This document shows, one piece after another, positions 1-11,657 of a stretch of DNA of 64,000 nucleotides (within the stretch, counting starts at the first letter, position 1; each line of letters opens with the position of its first letter). The position numbers and the translations under genes are program-made. This DNA comes from Calendula officinalis. Taxonomy: Eukaryota; Streptophyta; Magnoliopsida; Asterales; Asteraceae. The stretch covers positions 40,952,063-41,016,062 of the forward strand of contig OY970832.1 of assembly GCA_963853835.1 (NCBI GenBank), in the 5' to 3' direction. The notes below the pieces were generated by a model. It was not told where the DNA came from. It saw only the letters and a list, made by a program, of their open reading frames with translations, and did no database searches.

Positions 1-358
1 AGGTCATTATTCTCTACGCGTGAGACCTAGAGTTATTTTGACATGATTTCACATTGGATGACTTAATCGGGTTAACGGTGAGACCTTGACTCGAGGCGAA
101 GATGCGACAAACATGCCACTTGACCCTATATGCTTGTTCACTAGATGCCATGAAGTCCCATACCTCTAAGAGTTGCACCTGTAATGCAATTGTTGAACGT
201 CACCTACCTATTGGATCTATCATCTCTAGCAGATCAACTGATGCGATGATAGAAGTTCAATGGGATCTTAGCTTTTAATTAAAATTAATTGGGTAGTTAA
301 TTTATTAAAAGAAATTAATTATTGAAAATACTAATTAATGAACTTTGTAATTTTGTAG
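1..358 (+). other. Untranslated leader of Copia A
   Basis: Non-coding, AT-rich sequence immediately 5' of gag. It ends in a pyrimidine/TTTGTAG stretch directly before the gag ATG. The same TGTAG-ATG or TATAG arrangement precedes the gag starts at 60445 and 35329, so it may be a splice acceptor or a conserved initiation context. No PBS is visible, so the leader is incomplete on the left. Confidence 0.6.
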
Positions 359-1447
359 ATGACTACAAACAATCAAACCCTATCTAACAACACCATTCGC
401 TCCATTCTCGATAAGGAGAAACTTGATGGATCGAATTTTGTTGATTGGGCTCGTAACCTAAGGATTGTCCTTAGGGCCGAGCACAAATACCACCATTTGG
501 AAGAGGTGTTGCCCCCTGCCCCCGCTGCTAATGCCACCGCTCTTGTTTGTGCGGCCTATACTAAAAGGTTTAACGAACAGCAAGAAGTCCATGCCCTTAT
601 GCTAGTGAGCATGACACCCGAGATTCAAAAGAATCACGAGGACCTCACTGCATTTGATATGATGCGTGAACTAAAAACCACGTATCAAAAGCAAGCTGAT
701 CATGAACTCCTTGACATGGTCAAAGCCTTCCATGCTTGTAAGCAAGAGGAGGGACAGTCTGTTAGCTCTTATCTTTTGAAGATGAAGAGTTACCTAGACC
801 AGGTGGAGAAACTTGGCTACCCTATGCCACATATCCTTGGAATTGGGTTAATTCTCACTTCACTACACAAGGACTATGCACCGTTTGTCATGACTTATCA
901 TATGCATAGTATGGGGAAGACTTTCATCGAATTACATGCTATGCTGAAACAAACGGAAGCTGGGCTACCCAAGAAAACTCCTACCCCTACTGTCCTTGCC
1001 ATAAGGCAAGGAAAGATCAAAAAACCAAAACCGCAAGTAGTTGCTAAGGGCCAAGGCAAGGGAAAGCAAGTTTACAAGCCCAAGCCAAAGGTTCCCCCAC
1101 CTACGAATAAGGAGCATCCTGTTAAGGATCTTGCTTGCCATCACTGCGGTGAAACAGGCCATTGGAGGAGGAATTGTCCTGCCTACCTGGCAAAGTTGAT
1201 GAAGAACAAAGCCAACAAGGTTGGCACATCAGGTATCTTCACAATAGAACTATATGCTTTCCCTAAGAAATCATGGGTATATGACACTGGTTGAGGTACT
1301 CACATTTGTAATACCATGAAGGGTCTAAGGGGAAGTAGAAAGCTAAACCATGGAGCTTTGGACTTGTATGTAGGCAATGGAATGCGTGCACCGGTCGAAG
1401 CTATATGAAGCTATGATTTAATCCTTCCTAGTGGTTTAATTATTGTA
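359..1447 (+). pseudogene. gag: Copia A gag and start of protease, two nonsense mutations
   Basis: Gag would coat the element RNA and form cytoplasmic virus-like particles. The frame opens with an ATG at 359. Residues about 15-190 are a UBN2-type copia gag core with a GSNFVDW motif near the N terminus. A lysine-rich stretch follows, then a CCHC zinc knuckle, CHHCGETGHWRRNC (about residue 259). The aspartic protease begins with WVYDTG and is cut by a TGA at 1292-1294, where the family has a sense codon before GTHIC. The same frame continues past a second TGA (1406-1408) into the integrase frame, so gag and pol were originally one reading frame. Both stops make it non-functional. Confidence 0.9.
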
Positions 1448-2449
1448 TTGGACAACTGTCACTATGCGCCTAGTATCACTAGGGGTATAGTATCGCTTTC
1501 ATGTTTGTGGAATAATGGTTTTATTCATACTTTTACGGATTATGGTATTTCAGTTTCTAAGGAAAATGTTTTCTATTTTAATGCTATTCCTTGTGATGGT
1601 ATTTTTGAGATTGACATGCATAATCGTATCACAAACAGTAGTTCTATTTATACATGTAGCAACAAGAAATCCAAGAAGAATTTGAATTCCACTTACCTAT
1701 GGCATTGTCGTCTTTGCCATGTTAACAAGAAACGCTTTTTAAAATTTCAAAACGATGGGCTTATAAAATCAGATGATTCTGAATCATTTGATAAATGTGT
1801 TTCTTGTATATCTGGAAAAATGGCGCGCAAACCTTTCTCCCATGTAGGCGAAAGGGCCAATGATCTACTTGGACTCATACATACCGATGTATGTGGCCCT
1901 TTTAGAACTCGAACTAGGGAAGGTGCTACCTACTTCATTACTTTCACGGAAGACTTTAGTCATTATGGTTATGTTTACTTGATTAAACATAAACATGAAA
2001 CCTTTGAAACGTTCAAAGCTTTCCAAAATGAAGTAGAAAATCAACTTGGCAAGAAGATAAAAGCTCTCCATTCTGATCGAGGAGGAGAGTACATGAGCCA
2101 TGAGTTTCAAGACCATCTAAAGAATTGTGGGATTGTCTCACAATTCACTCCCCCTTATACACCACAGCATAATGGTGTATCAGAGAGGAGAAATCGCACC
2201 TTGCTAGACATGGTCCGATCGATGATGAGTCCTACCACTATGCCTCTATCCTTTTGGGGTTATGCACTCAAGTCAGCTACTCGCATACTAAATATGGTTC
2301 CCACCAAGAAGGTTGAAAAGACACCATATGAGATATGGCATGGGAAAGTCCCTAACTTGTCTTACTTGAAGGTCTGGGGTTGTGAGGCTCTCGTGAAACG
2401 AGACACACCGAACAAACTTGAACCAGAGCTGTCAAGTGCATCTTTATAG
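1448..2449 (+). pseudogene. int: Copia A integrase (GAG-pre-integrase plus catalytic core)
   Basis: Integrase would insert the cDNA into host chromosomes. An HHCC zinc-binding region (WHCRLCH, then CVSC) is followed by the rve core. The catalytic triad is readable as the D of IHTDVCGPF, the D of LHSDRGGEY and the E of NGVSERRNRT. The frame is in phase with gag, so there is no independent start here. It breaks near 2425-2440, where the conserved FIGYP motif moves to another frame, indicating a small indel. The C-terminal third of pol continues from about 2467. Confidence 0.92.
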
Positions 2450-2466
2450 GATACCCTGAGGAAACG

Positions 2467-3792
2467 ATGGGTTACTATTTCTATTACCCACCTGAGCAAA
2501 AAGTAATTATTGCTCGTTATGCTGAGTTTCTTGAGAGCAATCTCATTTCACAAGAAGCAAGTGGGAGTACAATCGACTTTGACGAGATTCCAAGCGATGA
2601 AGATGCACAACCTATTGTAGAAACTAGCGAACATCAAGATGAGGCTGAACATGAAACTTTTCCTGTTGCACCTCAAAATGATGAAGTCCCCGTTCGAAGG
2701 TCCGCAAGGACACCTCATGCACCTGAACGATATGGTTTCCAAATCGATGCTGAGGAGGTGAGTTTAGGGGATCATGATGAACCCCCTAACTATCGAGCTG
2801 CATTAGCAGATTCTGAATCTGAAAAATGGCTTGATGCTATGAACGCGGAAATGCAATCCATGAAAGATAACCAAGTATGGACTTTGGTTGATCTTCCTCC
2901 TAACAGTAAGACTGTTGGTAGCAAGTGGCTCTTCAAGAAGAAGACTGACATGGATGGCAATGTACACACCTATAAAGCTCGGTTGGTGGCAAAAGGTTAC
3001 ACTCAAACCTACGGGATTGACTATGATGAAACCTTCTCGCCTGTTGCCGACGTTAGAGCTATCAGGATCATCATAGCCATAGCAGCGTACTATGACTATG
3101 AGATTTGGCAAATGGATGTTAAAACTGCTTTCTTAAATGGACACCTCGACGAAGATATCTATATGGTACAACCTGAGGGATTTGTAAGTACAAAACACCC
3201 TAAGAAAGTATGTAAGCTTCAAAGGTTCATTTATGGACTAAAGCAAGCATCCAGAAGTTGGAACAAAAGATTTTACGAGGAAATCAAAACGTTTGGTTTC
3301 ACTCAGAATCCCGACGAGCCATGTGTATATGTAAGAGCTAGTGGGAGCATTGTCGTCTTCCTAATCCTATATGTCGATGACATACTACTCATAGGAAATA
3401 ACATTCCAATGCTACAAGATGTAAAATCCTGGCTTGGGAAGTGCTTCGCTATGAAGGATCTAGGGGATGCGGCATATATACTTGGTATAAAGATCTACCG
3501 GGATAGATCAAAGCGGTTAATCGGGCTAAGTCAAAGTGCGTACATTGATAAGATTCTAAAACGGTTTAGAATGGAAGCTTCCAAACGTGGAAACCTTCCC
3601 ATGCAACACAATGTACACTTGAGTAAGACTCAAGGACCGTCCTCACCTGATGAGATGAAACGTATGCGTGATGTCCCCTATGCCTCGGCAGTAGGGTCAA
3701 TCATGTATGTTGTACGGTGCACAAGACCTGATGTAGCGTTCTCTCGAAACCTTACAAGCCGATATCAACAGAATCCAGGTGAGAGTCACTAG
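2467..3792 (+). pseudogene. rt: Copia A reverse transcriptase
   Basis: Begins in the variable hinge between integrase and RT (acidic, with RRSARTPHAPERYG). It then gives the copia RT: KWLFKKK, KARLVAKGYTQ, QMDVKTAFLNG, YGLKQASRSWN and the catalytic LYVDDILLIG. The family RT copies the RNA using the tRNA primer. The frame ends at a TAG (3790-3792) at a position where related elements have tryptophan. RNase H continues in the same frame, so this is a nonsense mutation, not a true end. Confidence 0.92.
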
Positions 3793-4365
3793 ACTACTGT
3801 TAAGAACATACTGAAGTATCTTAGGAATACTAAAGATATGTTTCTTGTTTATGGTGGTGAAAGTCAAGATGAACTGAGCGTCACTTGTTATTCTGATGCT
3901 AGTTTTGAGACTGGTAGAGATGATTCCAAATCTCAAACGGGGTATGTTTTCGTTTTGAACGGAGGCGCTGTTGATTGGAAAAGTGCAAAGCAGAGCACTA
4001 TCGCTATGTCTTCTACAGAAGCTGAATACATTGCAACTACTGAAGCTGCAATGGAAGCTGTTTGGATGAGGAAATTCATTTCTGGGCTTGGAGTTGTCCC
4101 CAGTAATGAAAAACCTACGCATATGTACTGTGATAACCCAGGTGCTATCATCATTGCAAACGAACCTGGTGTTCAGAAAGGCGCCAGACATTATCGGAGG
4201 AAGCTTCACTACATTAGAGATGCGATCCTAATGGGAGATGTACGCTTGCCCAAAGTTCATACAGATGACAACTTAGCTGACCCATTCACGAAGCCAATGT
4301 CATGTACCAAACATATTGAGCATGCTAGAAACATTGGGCTTCGACCAGCTAGTAGTTTCATGTAA
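3793..4365 (+). pseudogene. rh: Copia A RNase H, end of pol
   Basis: In frame with the RT after the 3790 stop. The acidic active-site residues can be read as the D of YSDASFETG, the E of SSTEAEYIA and the D of MYCDNPGAI. GARHYRRKLHYIRDAI and the terminal VHTDDNLADPFTKPM motif are typical of copia pol C termini. RNase H removes template RNA during reverse transcription. The TAA at 4363-4365 is probably the authentic end of pol. Confidence 0.9.
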
Positions 4366-5206
4366 TTTGTTTTAGTATTTGGATAATGGATCATTGAGCA
4401 TTTTTTATTGGAATAAATTGATAGATTTGATATGATCGTTTTTATATGAATATCTACTGTGTTCCATATTTGCATGTTTATATCCATGAATATTTACTGC
4501 GTTTTATATTCTAAATTGTCCATTGTCATATTAATAATATGGGAATATTATTAAGACAAATCTGAGGGCATTGAGGACATTATCTTAGTATGACTAAGGA
4601 TAATGAAATCAAACTCACATGTTGTTCATAAGATGCACAATTGGACTGACCCAACCTATGAGAAATCACTTCCTAGATTTATGTCACAAGTGAATCTCAC
4701 AAAGGCTTTGTCGCTTATCCTCTGACTTGAGATGCAAGTTGGTTTGTGTATGTAGAGGGGCAAACTTTGATGTGGTTAAACGCTGACCAGAATAAGGCTG
4801 CTATAACAACCGTTATCGGGCTTGTCATTAAGCATATGACAGACACGTGCAGTCAATAAAGAATTTGTTCCTCCACGAAAGTGGATTACATACTACTGGG
4901 CCCCTTGATGATTTGAATAGATGTATGTGTGGCCACACCCAAAAGATAATCACGATGAATCCTGATTGGTTTTGGTAATCTACTTCAATGTATAGATCGA
5001 GAAACATAATCGTTGAAATTGTAGATTGACATTAATCCTTGTCTAAATTTCAACATAGTATCAGCAACAAAAGGATAACTGATTGAAAAACTTTGAACAA
5101 ATATTTTATGAAACTCCTCATGTACTTCTAGGGGCATTGGCGGGTTACTAGACTCTAACCTTTGCTTGTATAACTACTTGATGTTATCACGTGTGCAAGT
5201 GGGAGC
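4366..5206 (+). other. 3' untranslated region of Copia A, ending in the polypurine tract
   Basis: About 840 bp with no reading frame. It ends in CAAGTGGGAGC (5196-5206), a purine-rich PPT directly before the TG of the LTR. The same tract precedes the LTRs at 28276 and 54401, which links this element to the pol-less copia family in the window. Confidence 0.75.
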
Positions 5207-5829
5207 TGTTGGAATATGCTTCACGCGTATAACATATAGTTATATGGCTAGTTGTTTGTGAGCCTAAAGGGTCACACACTAAAACACCTAACACCATTAG
5301 ATATATAGTGTAATTAGGGTAATTACATTATATATTAATATAAGCTACATGCTTGTATATATTAAAGTTTAATATTAATTGTTAATATTAGAACGTTATC
5401 GTGAGCAAATTAGAAGGAACAAAAGATAGGGACTAGAGTGTTAATAATCATAATTGATTATGGGAAGTCAATAAAAGGGAATCAAGGGCAAGACAAATCT
5501 CACCCCTTGAGAACCCTATACGGCCGCCACCCCATACACACTCTCTAGACTTTTGTTCTCTTTGCTTGAATATAGGACTAGCATCCTTCTTGGTGTTCTT
5601 GCATAGGTGTTGTGTGGACTAGCTTTGGAGGAACTCCCCGTTGGTGTTCTTGGTTTCGATCGATCATCGTCATCATCCGATTCGTGTTATACAAAGGCTT
5701 CAAGGGTATGAATTATTCATCTTAACTCTTTGTATTTTATTAGTTTAATTGTATGATTGATATCAAGATCCGTTATTGGGGATTAAACTATTTTCCGTTG
5801 CGTTTGTTACTTATAATAACCGAAAATCA
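5207..5829 (+). repeat. 3' LTR of Copia A
   Basis: Starts with TGTTGGAATATG immediately after the PPT. The first 70 bp share the style of the other copia LTRs here (TGTTGGAAT at the start, GGGTCACAC downstream). The 3' edge is put at the CA at about 5829, where CACTA-type sequence begins. This edge is approximate because no partner LTR is in the window. Confidence 0.7.
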
Positions 5830-7438
5830 CCATTAATTTTAGGCAAGATATGGCTACATTCAAATTAAGTGACCGTATTAACCAAAAATAGTAGCCGTAG
5901 CATAAAACCATGGCCATTAGAGACGTCATAATATTGTTGTAATCCTTCATTCTATCTTATTGTGTAGCCATAAACTCTATGTAGACACATTTTTATTTAT
6001 TTATGTGACTATTGCCTACCAAATAGTTACACCAATTTATTTTTATAGTGACACTTGCTATTATCTAGTCCTAAAAATATATGTTTATTATGACCATTAC
6101 TTACCTTTTAGACACATACAATTACTGAAACAATGGCGAAAAGTATACTAAGGACATACAATTGTTTTTTAATAATGGTTAGCACTTAACTTACAGCCAT
6201 ATATATTTTTTTTTTACTATGACCATTGCAATCATCTAGACATTTAAATATTTGAAAGTGTGACTATTTATATCCGTAAGTGTGACCATATATATGTTTT
6301 TAACGTGACTCATTTCATTATTTGGCCACTTAAAATTTAATACGTGTGACTAGTTTTTGTGTGACTAGTTTTTGTATTATAGACAGGATGAGAAAACCCA
6401 ATGAAAACCAGTTTAACGATGGTAAACTCTCGCGAACCAGAACATTGCACTAATATACAGCTAAAGTCCAAATAGAACTTACTCCTTAAGAGTTAAGCCT
6501 TAATTTACTCATATATGCTAATGTCCCGATTCTTTTATAATCAATATAATCCCCCCGCTTCTTTACAACTAACGATGTGGGATTCTACAAAAACCAACTT
6601 TTTTTTACAAAAACTCTTTACGCTTAGTTTATTTGATGACTAGTTTAAATAATTTTTGTAATTGTTTTCTATCCTATACACGCACATATTGAAAATATAA
6701 CCGTAAATTTATTTTAATCACACAAGTACATGTTAGTGTGACTATTATTCACACTATAGCCACACGAATTAATTTTAACGATCGCAGTTGTTATCGTTTA
6801 ACTAAGTAATATAAATTTGTTTTAACAATCACACTTTACCACACAAGTAAAAATATCAATTTATTTTTAATCAAAACACAAAAGTGAGCATAATATAATT
6901 AGTCACACATTTATTCTTATATCATGACAAATATATATTTCTAGACACACGTAATAAAATGAAATATTACCGTAAGATAGCTTTAGAGACTTGTTTTGTT
7001 GTTTTTACTAAGTGGCTAATAAACGCTATCATAGGATACGTAAATAATTAATGTGACCATATATTATCTTTTAGCTACACCTGATTCATGTATCTAAATC
7101 TACTCCATGATACACATACACAATTGCTTCATGTGACAATATATTTACAATCGTCTCATATAATTAGCATCACAATATGTTTCCATGTATCAAACAAAAT
7201 ATGTGGCACATAATTACATTTGGCCACACTATTTGACTGTGGCTCATAAATGTCACATTTGTGATGTTTAAGCATGGCAAAAGATTTTTATTTTCTATCT
7301 AATTGTCACGCAACAAAGTTAAAATGTAGCAAAAACAATGACAAAAATTTATCAAGGACCTTTAGCCACATTTATTATCAAAAGTGTGGCTGAGCAGTTT
7401 TGGAAAACGTGTGACCATAGGTCATTTTTGTACTAGTG
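5830..7438. mobile_element. CACTA (En/Spm-type) transposon end with subterminal repeats
   Basis: Read on the minus strand from 7438, the sequence starts CACTAGTACAAAAATG, a CACTA-type terminus. The next 1.6 kb is non-coding and contains many degenerate copies of TGTGACCAT, TGTGGCTA and AGCCACAC in both orientations. Subterminal repeat arrays of this kind bind transposase in CACTA elements. No transposase is present. The flanking CGT (7439-7441) is the expected 3-bp target site, and homology to the minus-strand SIRE copy resumes exactly there. The other end is not in the window; Copia A appears inserted into this element. Confidence 0.7.
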
Positions 7439-7611
7439 CGTTTTTACTTCCCAATACTGCAATCATTTCCAATTAAGAGTATAAATAATCATTTTCTTCA
7501 AATATAAACCATTTTCTCTGTTATTTACTCTCTTTCTCTCAAACTACTCTCTGCGATTAACGTTTTTACTCTCCATTTGCAAGCAAATCTCAATTCGTAA
7601 TCACAGATTAA

Positions 7612-8962
7612 ATGGCGAACTTTCAATTTGTTGCTCCAAATCTCACCACACCAGCTAAAGATTTTCAAAGGGATGAACTCCCTAAGTTTATGAGAAACAA
7701 CATAACTGCAAATTTCGTGATTCCTCAGGGTTGGGTATGCCCTCAATTTCAACAAATGGTTACATATCTCAGGCATTGCGCAATCGCTAATGCTCTTCAA
7801 GCTTCACCCAGAGCAATCTATCCCTCAATGCTGCGTGAATTTTGGTACTCTGCTATTTTGGATTCACCAGATATGATTGCGGGATGGGTAATTCTAGATC
7901 AACGAAGAGCTTTCGTCTCCACTGAAATCATTACATGGGATCTTCAACTTCCTGCACATGTCCACTATGATGAGTTTGTTGATCGTGATACTGCACGATC
8001 AGTATTGCCGCTACTAGGAAGACAAAGGATAACAGGAACAATCAAAAGGCACGAATTTGGTCCTATGTGGGGGATTATGATCTCAACCATAATTCGGTGT
8101 ATGACCCACAAAATAGGGGCACTTGACCAACTCAATGATTTTGGAATGCAGATGGTACATGCCAAGTACCACAACAGGCACATTGATTATGCTAGACTGA
8201 TCTTCAATGAGCTAGCCTCTCAAGTTCAGGCACGACAAAGGAATCCTAATGTTCCCTTTTGCAGGTTTTTATCAATTATCATCCAAAACTCCATGCCAGA
8301 GGATATGTATGATAATTTTGATGGAGTTAGAGCTGATCTTCCTCCCATCCATGAAAAGATATTCTTCCATCAGCCTAGGGAAGATGAACCACCCCTTGGT
8401 GCCACAATTTTAGCCATTGCAGAGGCTCATATGGATGAGAATGAAGATGAAGATGATACTGATGCAGATGATGATAATAGTGATGAGGATGCTAATGACA
8501 TTTATGATGTTGAGATAGAGGATGTTCCACCTCCTCCAGTCCAAGAACCAGAACCTGATGTTCCCAATACTGCATCAGCTTCTGATACTGAAGAACACCC
8601 CTTGATTATCAGAAGAAGGGTTAGAAGAAGGTTGAGTCCAGTCATCATGGCTGCACTGTCAACAGACTCAGTGTTGCACAGTTTACATCCAACACTGACC
8701 CCTTCTCTAGAAGAGCAACATCAAATAGCATCTCATGCTGAACTTCCAGAACCAGCAGAAGAACACATTGCTCAACCACCACCGAACTTGGAACCACATG
8801 TTCCATTGGATGTTGAAATTGCTTATGAGCAACATAATCTGGAAGCAGAAGCACAACCAACAGAACAACAAAATCTGGAAGGTGCTGGAGGTTCAAATCA
8901 ACAAACAAATGATCCAGCACCTATCTCTGTTGAAGGGAGAAGGGAATCTGACAAAGACTCAG
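7612..8962 (+). CDS. Envelope-like gene of the SIRE element, exon 1
   Basis: 450 codons from ATG 7612, uninterrupted. Residues about 1-270 form a compact, Trp/Phe/Pro-containing domain of unknown function. They are followed by a strongly acidic Asp/Glu run (about 277-310), a proline-rich patch and an arginine cluster (RRRVRRRLSP). SIRE-type elements often carry an extra gene between pol and the 3' LTR, called envelope-like; that assignment here is by position only. The exon ends at GACTCAG followed by GTATGAAT, a good splice donor; without splicing the frame stops a few codons later. The minus-strand copy (12918-14250) shows the same domain and donor. The start is supported by a following domain conserved in both copies. 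Confidence 0.65.
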
Positions 8963-9648
8963 GTATGAATTTCTAATAAAACCCTCAAACTCCTATATAT
9001 ATTATTTTTTTCAAAACTGGAGACTAAGTATTGGCCTGTACCAACTCAATACTGACCAAAGTGTCAAAATATTTTTTTTATATATATTCTCTTAAGGCCA
9101 ACATAGTTAGCCCACTGCTACTATGAAAAATTCCTACACTGAGCACAATAAGATCATTGCCAGCCTACAGTTGTCTTACCATATAAAAAGACAATGGTGG
9201 TTGATGTCACACTGACACCCACTGGTACTGCTTCTATCATACCCAATTTATGTTAAATTGGACAACATGATTTAAGAAATGATCACAAACCCTAAAGCTA
9301 CACTATCCAAATAAAATTCATGGGGTTTAAGCCACATTACTGTTATCACTCTAACACCGAGTGATAAACATTGAAATAACAAAGAAGCATATCCCAGGCT
9401 TCATTTCCCAAAACCCAACCCTTTTCAGAAAAAGTGACTTATCCTACACTGAGCTACTACACATCACAGTCACCTATACTGAAAACTTTCTTACACATGC
9501 TATGCACAAGTCCACAATATTTCATCAAACACCAGATGAAATACAGACTTCAAAAACTCTGTTTAAATGATCTTAGAATTAAACAAAAACACAATTCTAT
9601 CTGATAAGCCATTCCATACTAACCAGTTACATTTTTTTGTTTCTTTAG
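8963..9648 (+). other. Predicted intron in the envelope-like gene
   Basis: Begins GTATGA (8963) and ends TTTCTTTAG (9648). A TACTAAC branch-point consensus lies at 9617-9623, followed by a T-rich tract, with the branch A about 27 nt from the acceptor. Removing it joins exon 1 in frame to the 9649 segment. The interior has no reading frame and is rich in short AT-poor patches. The donor and much of the interior are conserved in the minus-strand copy (12449-12938). Confidence 0.65.
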
Positions 9649-11657
9649 CACCATATGTGCAAGGTACTCATGTCCAGTAGGCTCCAGCGGAAGAGGTTTC
9701 CTTGCAAACAATCATGCAGCAAATCCTGGCGATGCAGAACACACAGAACACTATACTGGCCAGGATGGAAACAATGAGTAATGAAATTGATTCATTAAAA
9801 CAATCTGTTGCATTAATCCAACAACAACATCAACAACCTCCACTGACTCCACAATCTCAACACAGTGGAGATAATGAAGATCAAGGTGGAGATGAAGATA
9901 CTGAGCCAAGACAATCACCCACACATGAAGATCAAGGGGGTGATACTGATGCTGCCACTGAGCCTATGCCATCTCCTACTCATGATAACACTCAAGGAGA
10001 TGCAGGTGGTGATACTGAACCTCTTCCTTCCCCGTCCAATGATAACAATAAGGGGGAGAAGAGACAAAGAGAAGATGAGGTTGATCAACCTGAGCCGTCT
10101 GCTCAGGGGGAGAAAAGAAGAAAAATGAATGAAGATCAACCTCCACAACAACAACAGTCACAGCAAGATATTGAACCTCTTAGGTTTCAGTATGAAAGAA
10201 GAAGGGAAAGACGAAGGTCATTCATGGAACAACATGAGTCTGAGTCATCTACTCAAGGGGAGACTGATACTGTCCAACCTCTGCAGGCTCATACTGTACC
10301 CTCTGCTCAGTATGAGAACAACCTGCAAAGCATTGTGCACATGCCTTTTGTATGGCCAATTGCTGATGATGATGAAGAACCAAATCCAGTTCCCACTCAA
10401 AACTTCATAAACCTTGCACTGGATATGGCAGATGAAGAAAGCTCTTCATCGTCATTCTCCGATGATGAAGAGCCTCCAGAACAACCAGAAGAGCCTCAAC
10501 AAGACTTGGTTACAAGACCACCAAGAAGGCATATAACAAGAAGAATGTCAAGAGTTGTTATGTCTTCTGAATCAAGTGAGGAACCTGCCCCAGATCCTTT
10601 AATCACTAGACCAAGGAGATCCGTTCATGAGGATGAGGAGGTTCCAAGGAAGTCTGCAAAACAAATAGAAGATGAAGCTGAAAAATATTTCTCTTTACAT
10701 GCTCTTGGCATCAAAGAAGAACCAGAAACTGATCCTGATACTGAGACTGAGACTGACGTTCCTTCAACATCTCACAGAATAAGAAGGAAAGGAGCGGACC
10801 TTCGACAACAATATTGAAACTCAGTTGCTCAAAGAACTATGTACAGGGAGACAAGGATGAATACACTGAGGAATAAAGAATTTCTCAGTGTAAGGGACAT
10901 ATAATGGCTGAACATCGATGTCAACAAAATCAAGGTGAAAATGACTGATGGATCAACTGTTGCAACCTGCACTGGGCCAGTCAGTCCTCCCATGAAGATC
11001 CTACTTCATGAAATCCAAACCATGGGTCTCCAAGATTGGATCTGAATCACCAGACTGATAAAAGAGATGCCTTCAAGATCTTCTCAAGCCCAAGTAATAT
11101 TAGATGAAATCTGGGCTGTTGCTACCGTATGCTTTGAAAAAGGCATACTATTTCCATGGGAATACAGGGCACTCAGTGTGATGACTGAAGCATACAGAGA
11201 CAACAAACCTGAATGTCTTAACACATTCAGATTCTTAAATAAGTACCCTGTTCCTCCTAACCTTGTCTTTCAGGACCAGAAGAGCACTATATATCCAACA
11301 TCTGGATATATGTACATTGACTCAGATGACAAGGAATGCTTCATTACAGAAGAAGATCTCCCAAAAGCAAACATCAGTCACCTGGTAGGGCTAAAGTGGA
11401 TGATAACCAAGAAAGAAGACTCTTGGTTCAGAAAGAAGATTGTTGATGTACTATGGAATAGAAGAGAAGAGCTCAAAAAGAAAGATGAGTTTGTCCACGT
11501 CAAGCAAGAAGTCTTCTATGAGCAGGATAAGCAGAGGTTGAGGAAGAAGACTCTGCATTTGTTATCTTTACTTCTCTTTTGTAAAATTGTCTTGTTATCA
11601 TTAATTAGGGGGAGATTTTTAAGGCAAAAGGCCTTACCCCTTGGGATCTTAAGATAA
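9649..11657 (+). pseudogene. Envelope-like gene, exon 2, with nonsense mutations
   Basis: From the acceptor, one frame runs through 9649-11657, broken by TAG (about 9679), TGA at the end of the 10817 block, and two further stops before 11067. It starts with a coiled-coil-like region (IMQQILAMQ to about 9830, Ile/Leu at heptad spacing) and glutamine runs. Then come three loose repeats containing TEPxxSPTH, a Gln/Pro/Glu-rich region, RRRERRR and many acidic patches. The last block (11067-11657) is a conserved-looking domain with aromatic residues. Its final hydrophobic stretch overlaps the PPT and LTR and is probably read-through past a lost stop. Function unknown; envelope-like by position only. 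Confidence 0.6.
11607..11616 (+). promoter_or_regulatory. Polypurine tract of the plus-strand SIRE element
   Basis: AGGGGGAGAT directly before the LTR; it primes plus-strand DNA synthesis in LTR elements. Confidence 0.8.

Larger units (their letters stand above)
1..5829 (+). mobile_element. Ty1/copia LTR retrotransposon (Copia A), 5' LTR outside window
   Basis: The order leader, gag, protease, integrase, RT, RNase H, PPT and 3' LTR is that of Ty1/copia. The window opens inside the leader, so the 5' LTR must lie upstream. The coding region carries three in-frame stops and at least one frameshift, so the copy is dead, but every domain is still recognisable. On the right it abuts CACTA subterminal sequence, which suggests it inserted into a CACTA transposon. 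The exact right edge is uncertain because the matching LTR cannot be compared. Lineage within copia is not assigned. Confidence 0.9.

Noticed and set aside
5960..6151. Small frame in the CACTA end
   Set aside because: Lies in subterminal repeats with no protein similarity that I recognise.
11560..11657. C-terminal membrane segment of the envelope-like protein
   Set aside because: The hydrophobic residues are encoded by T-rich sequence leading into the PPT and LTR; probably read-through past a lost stop.
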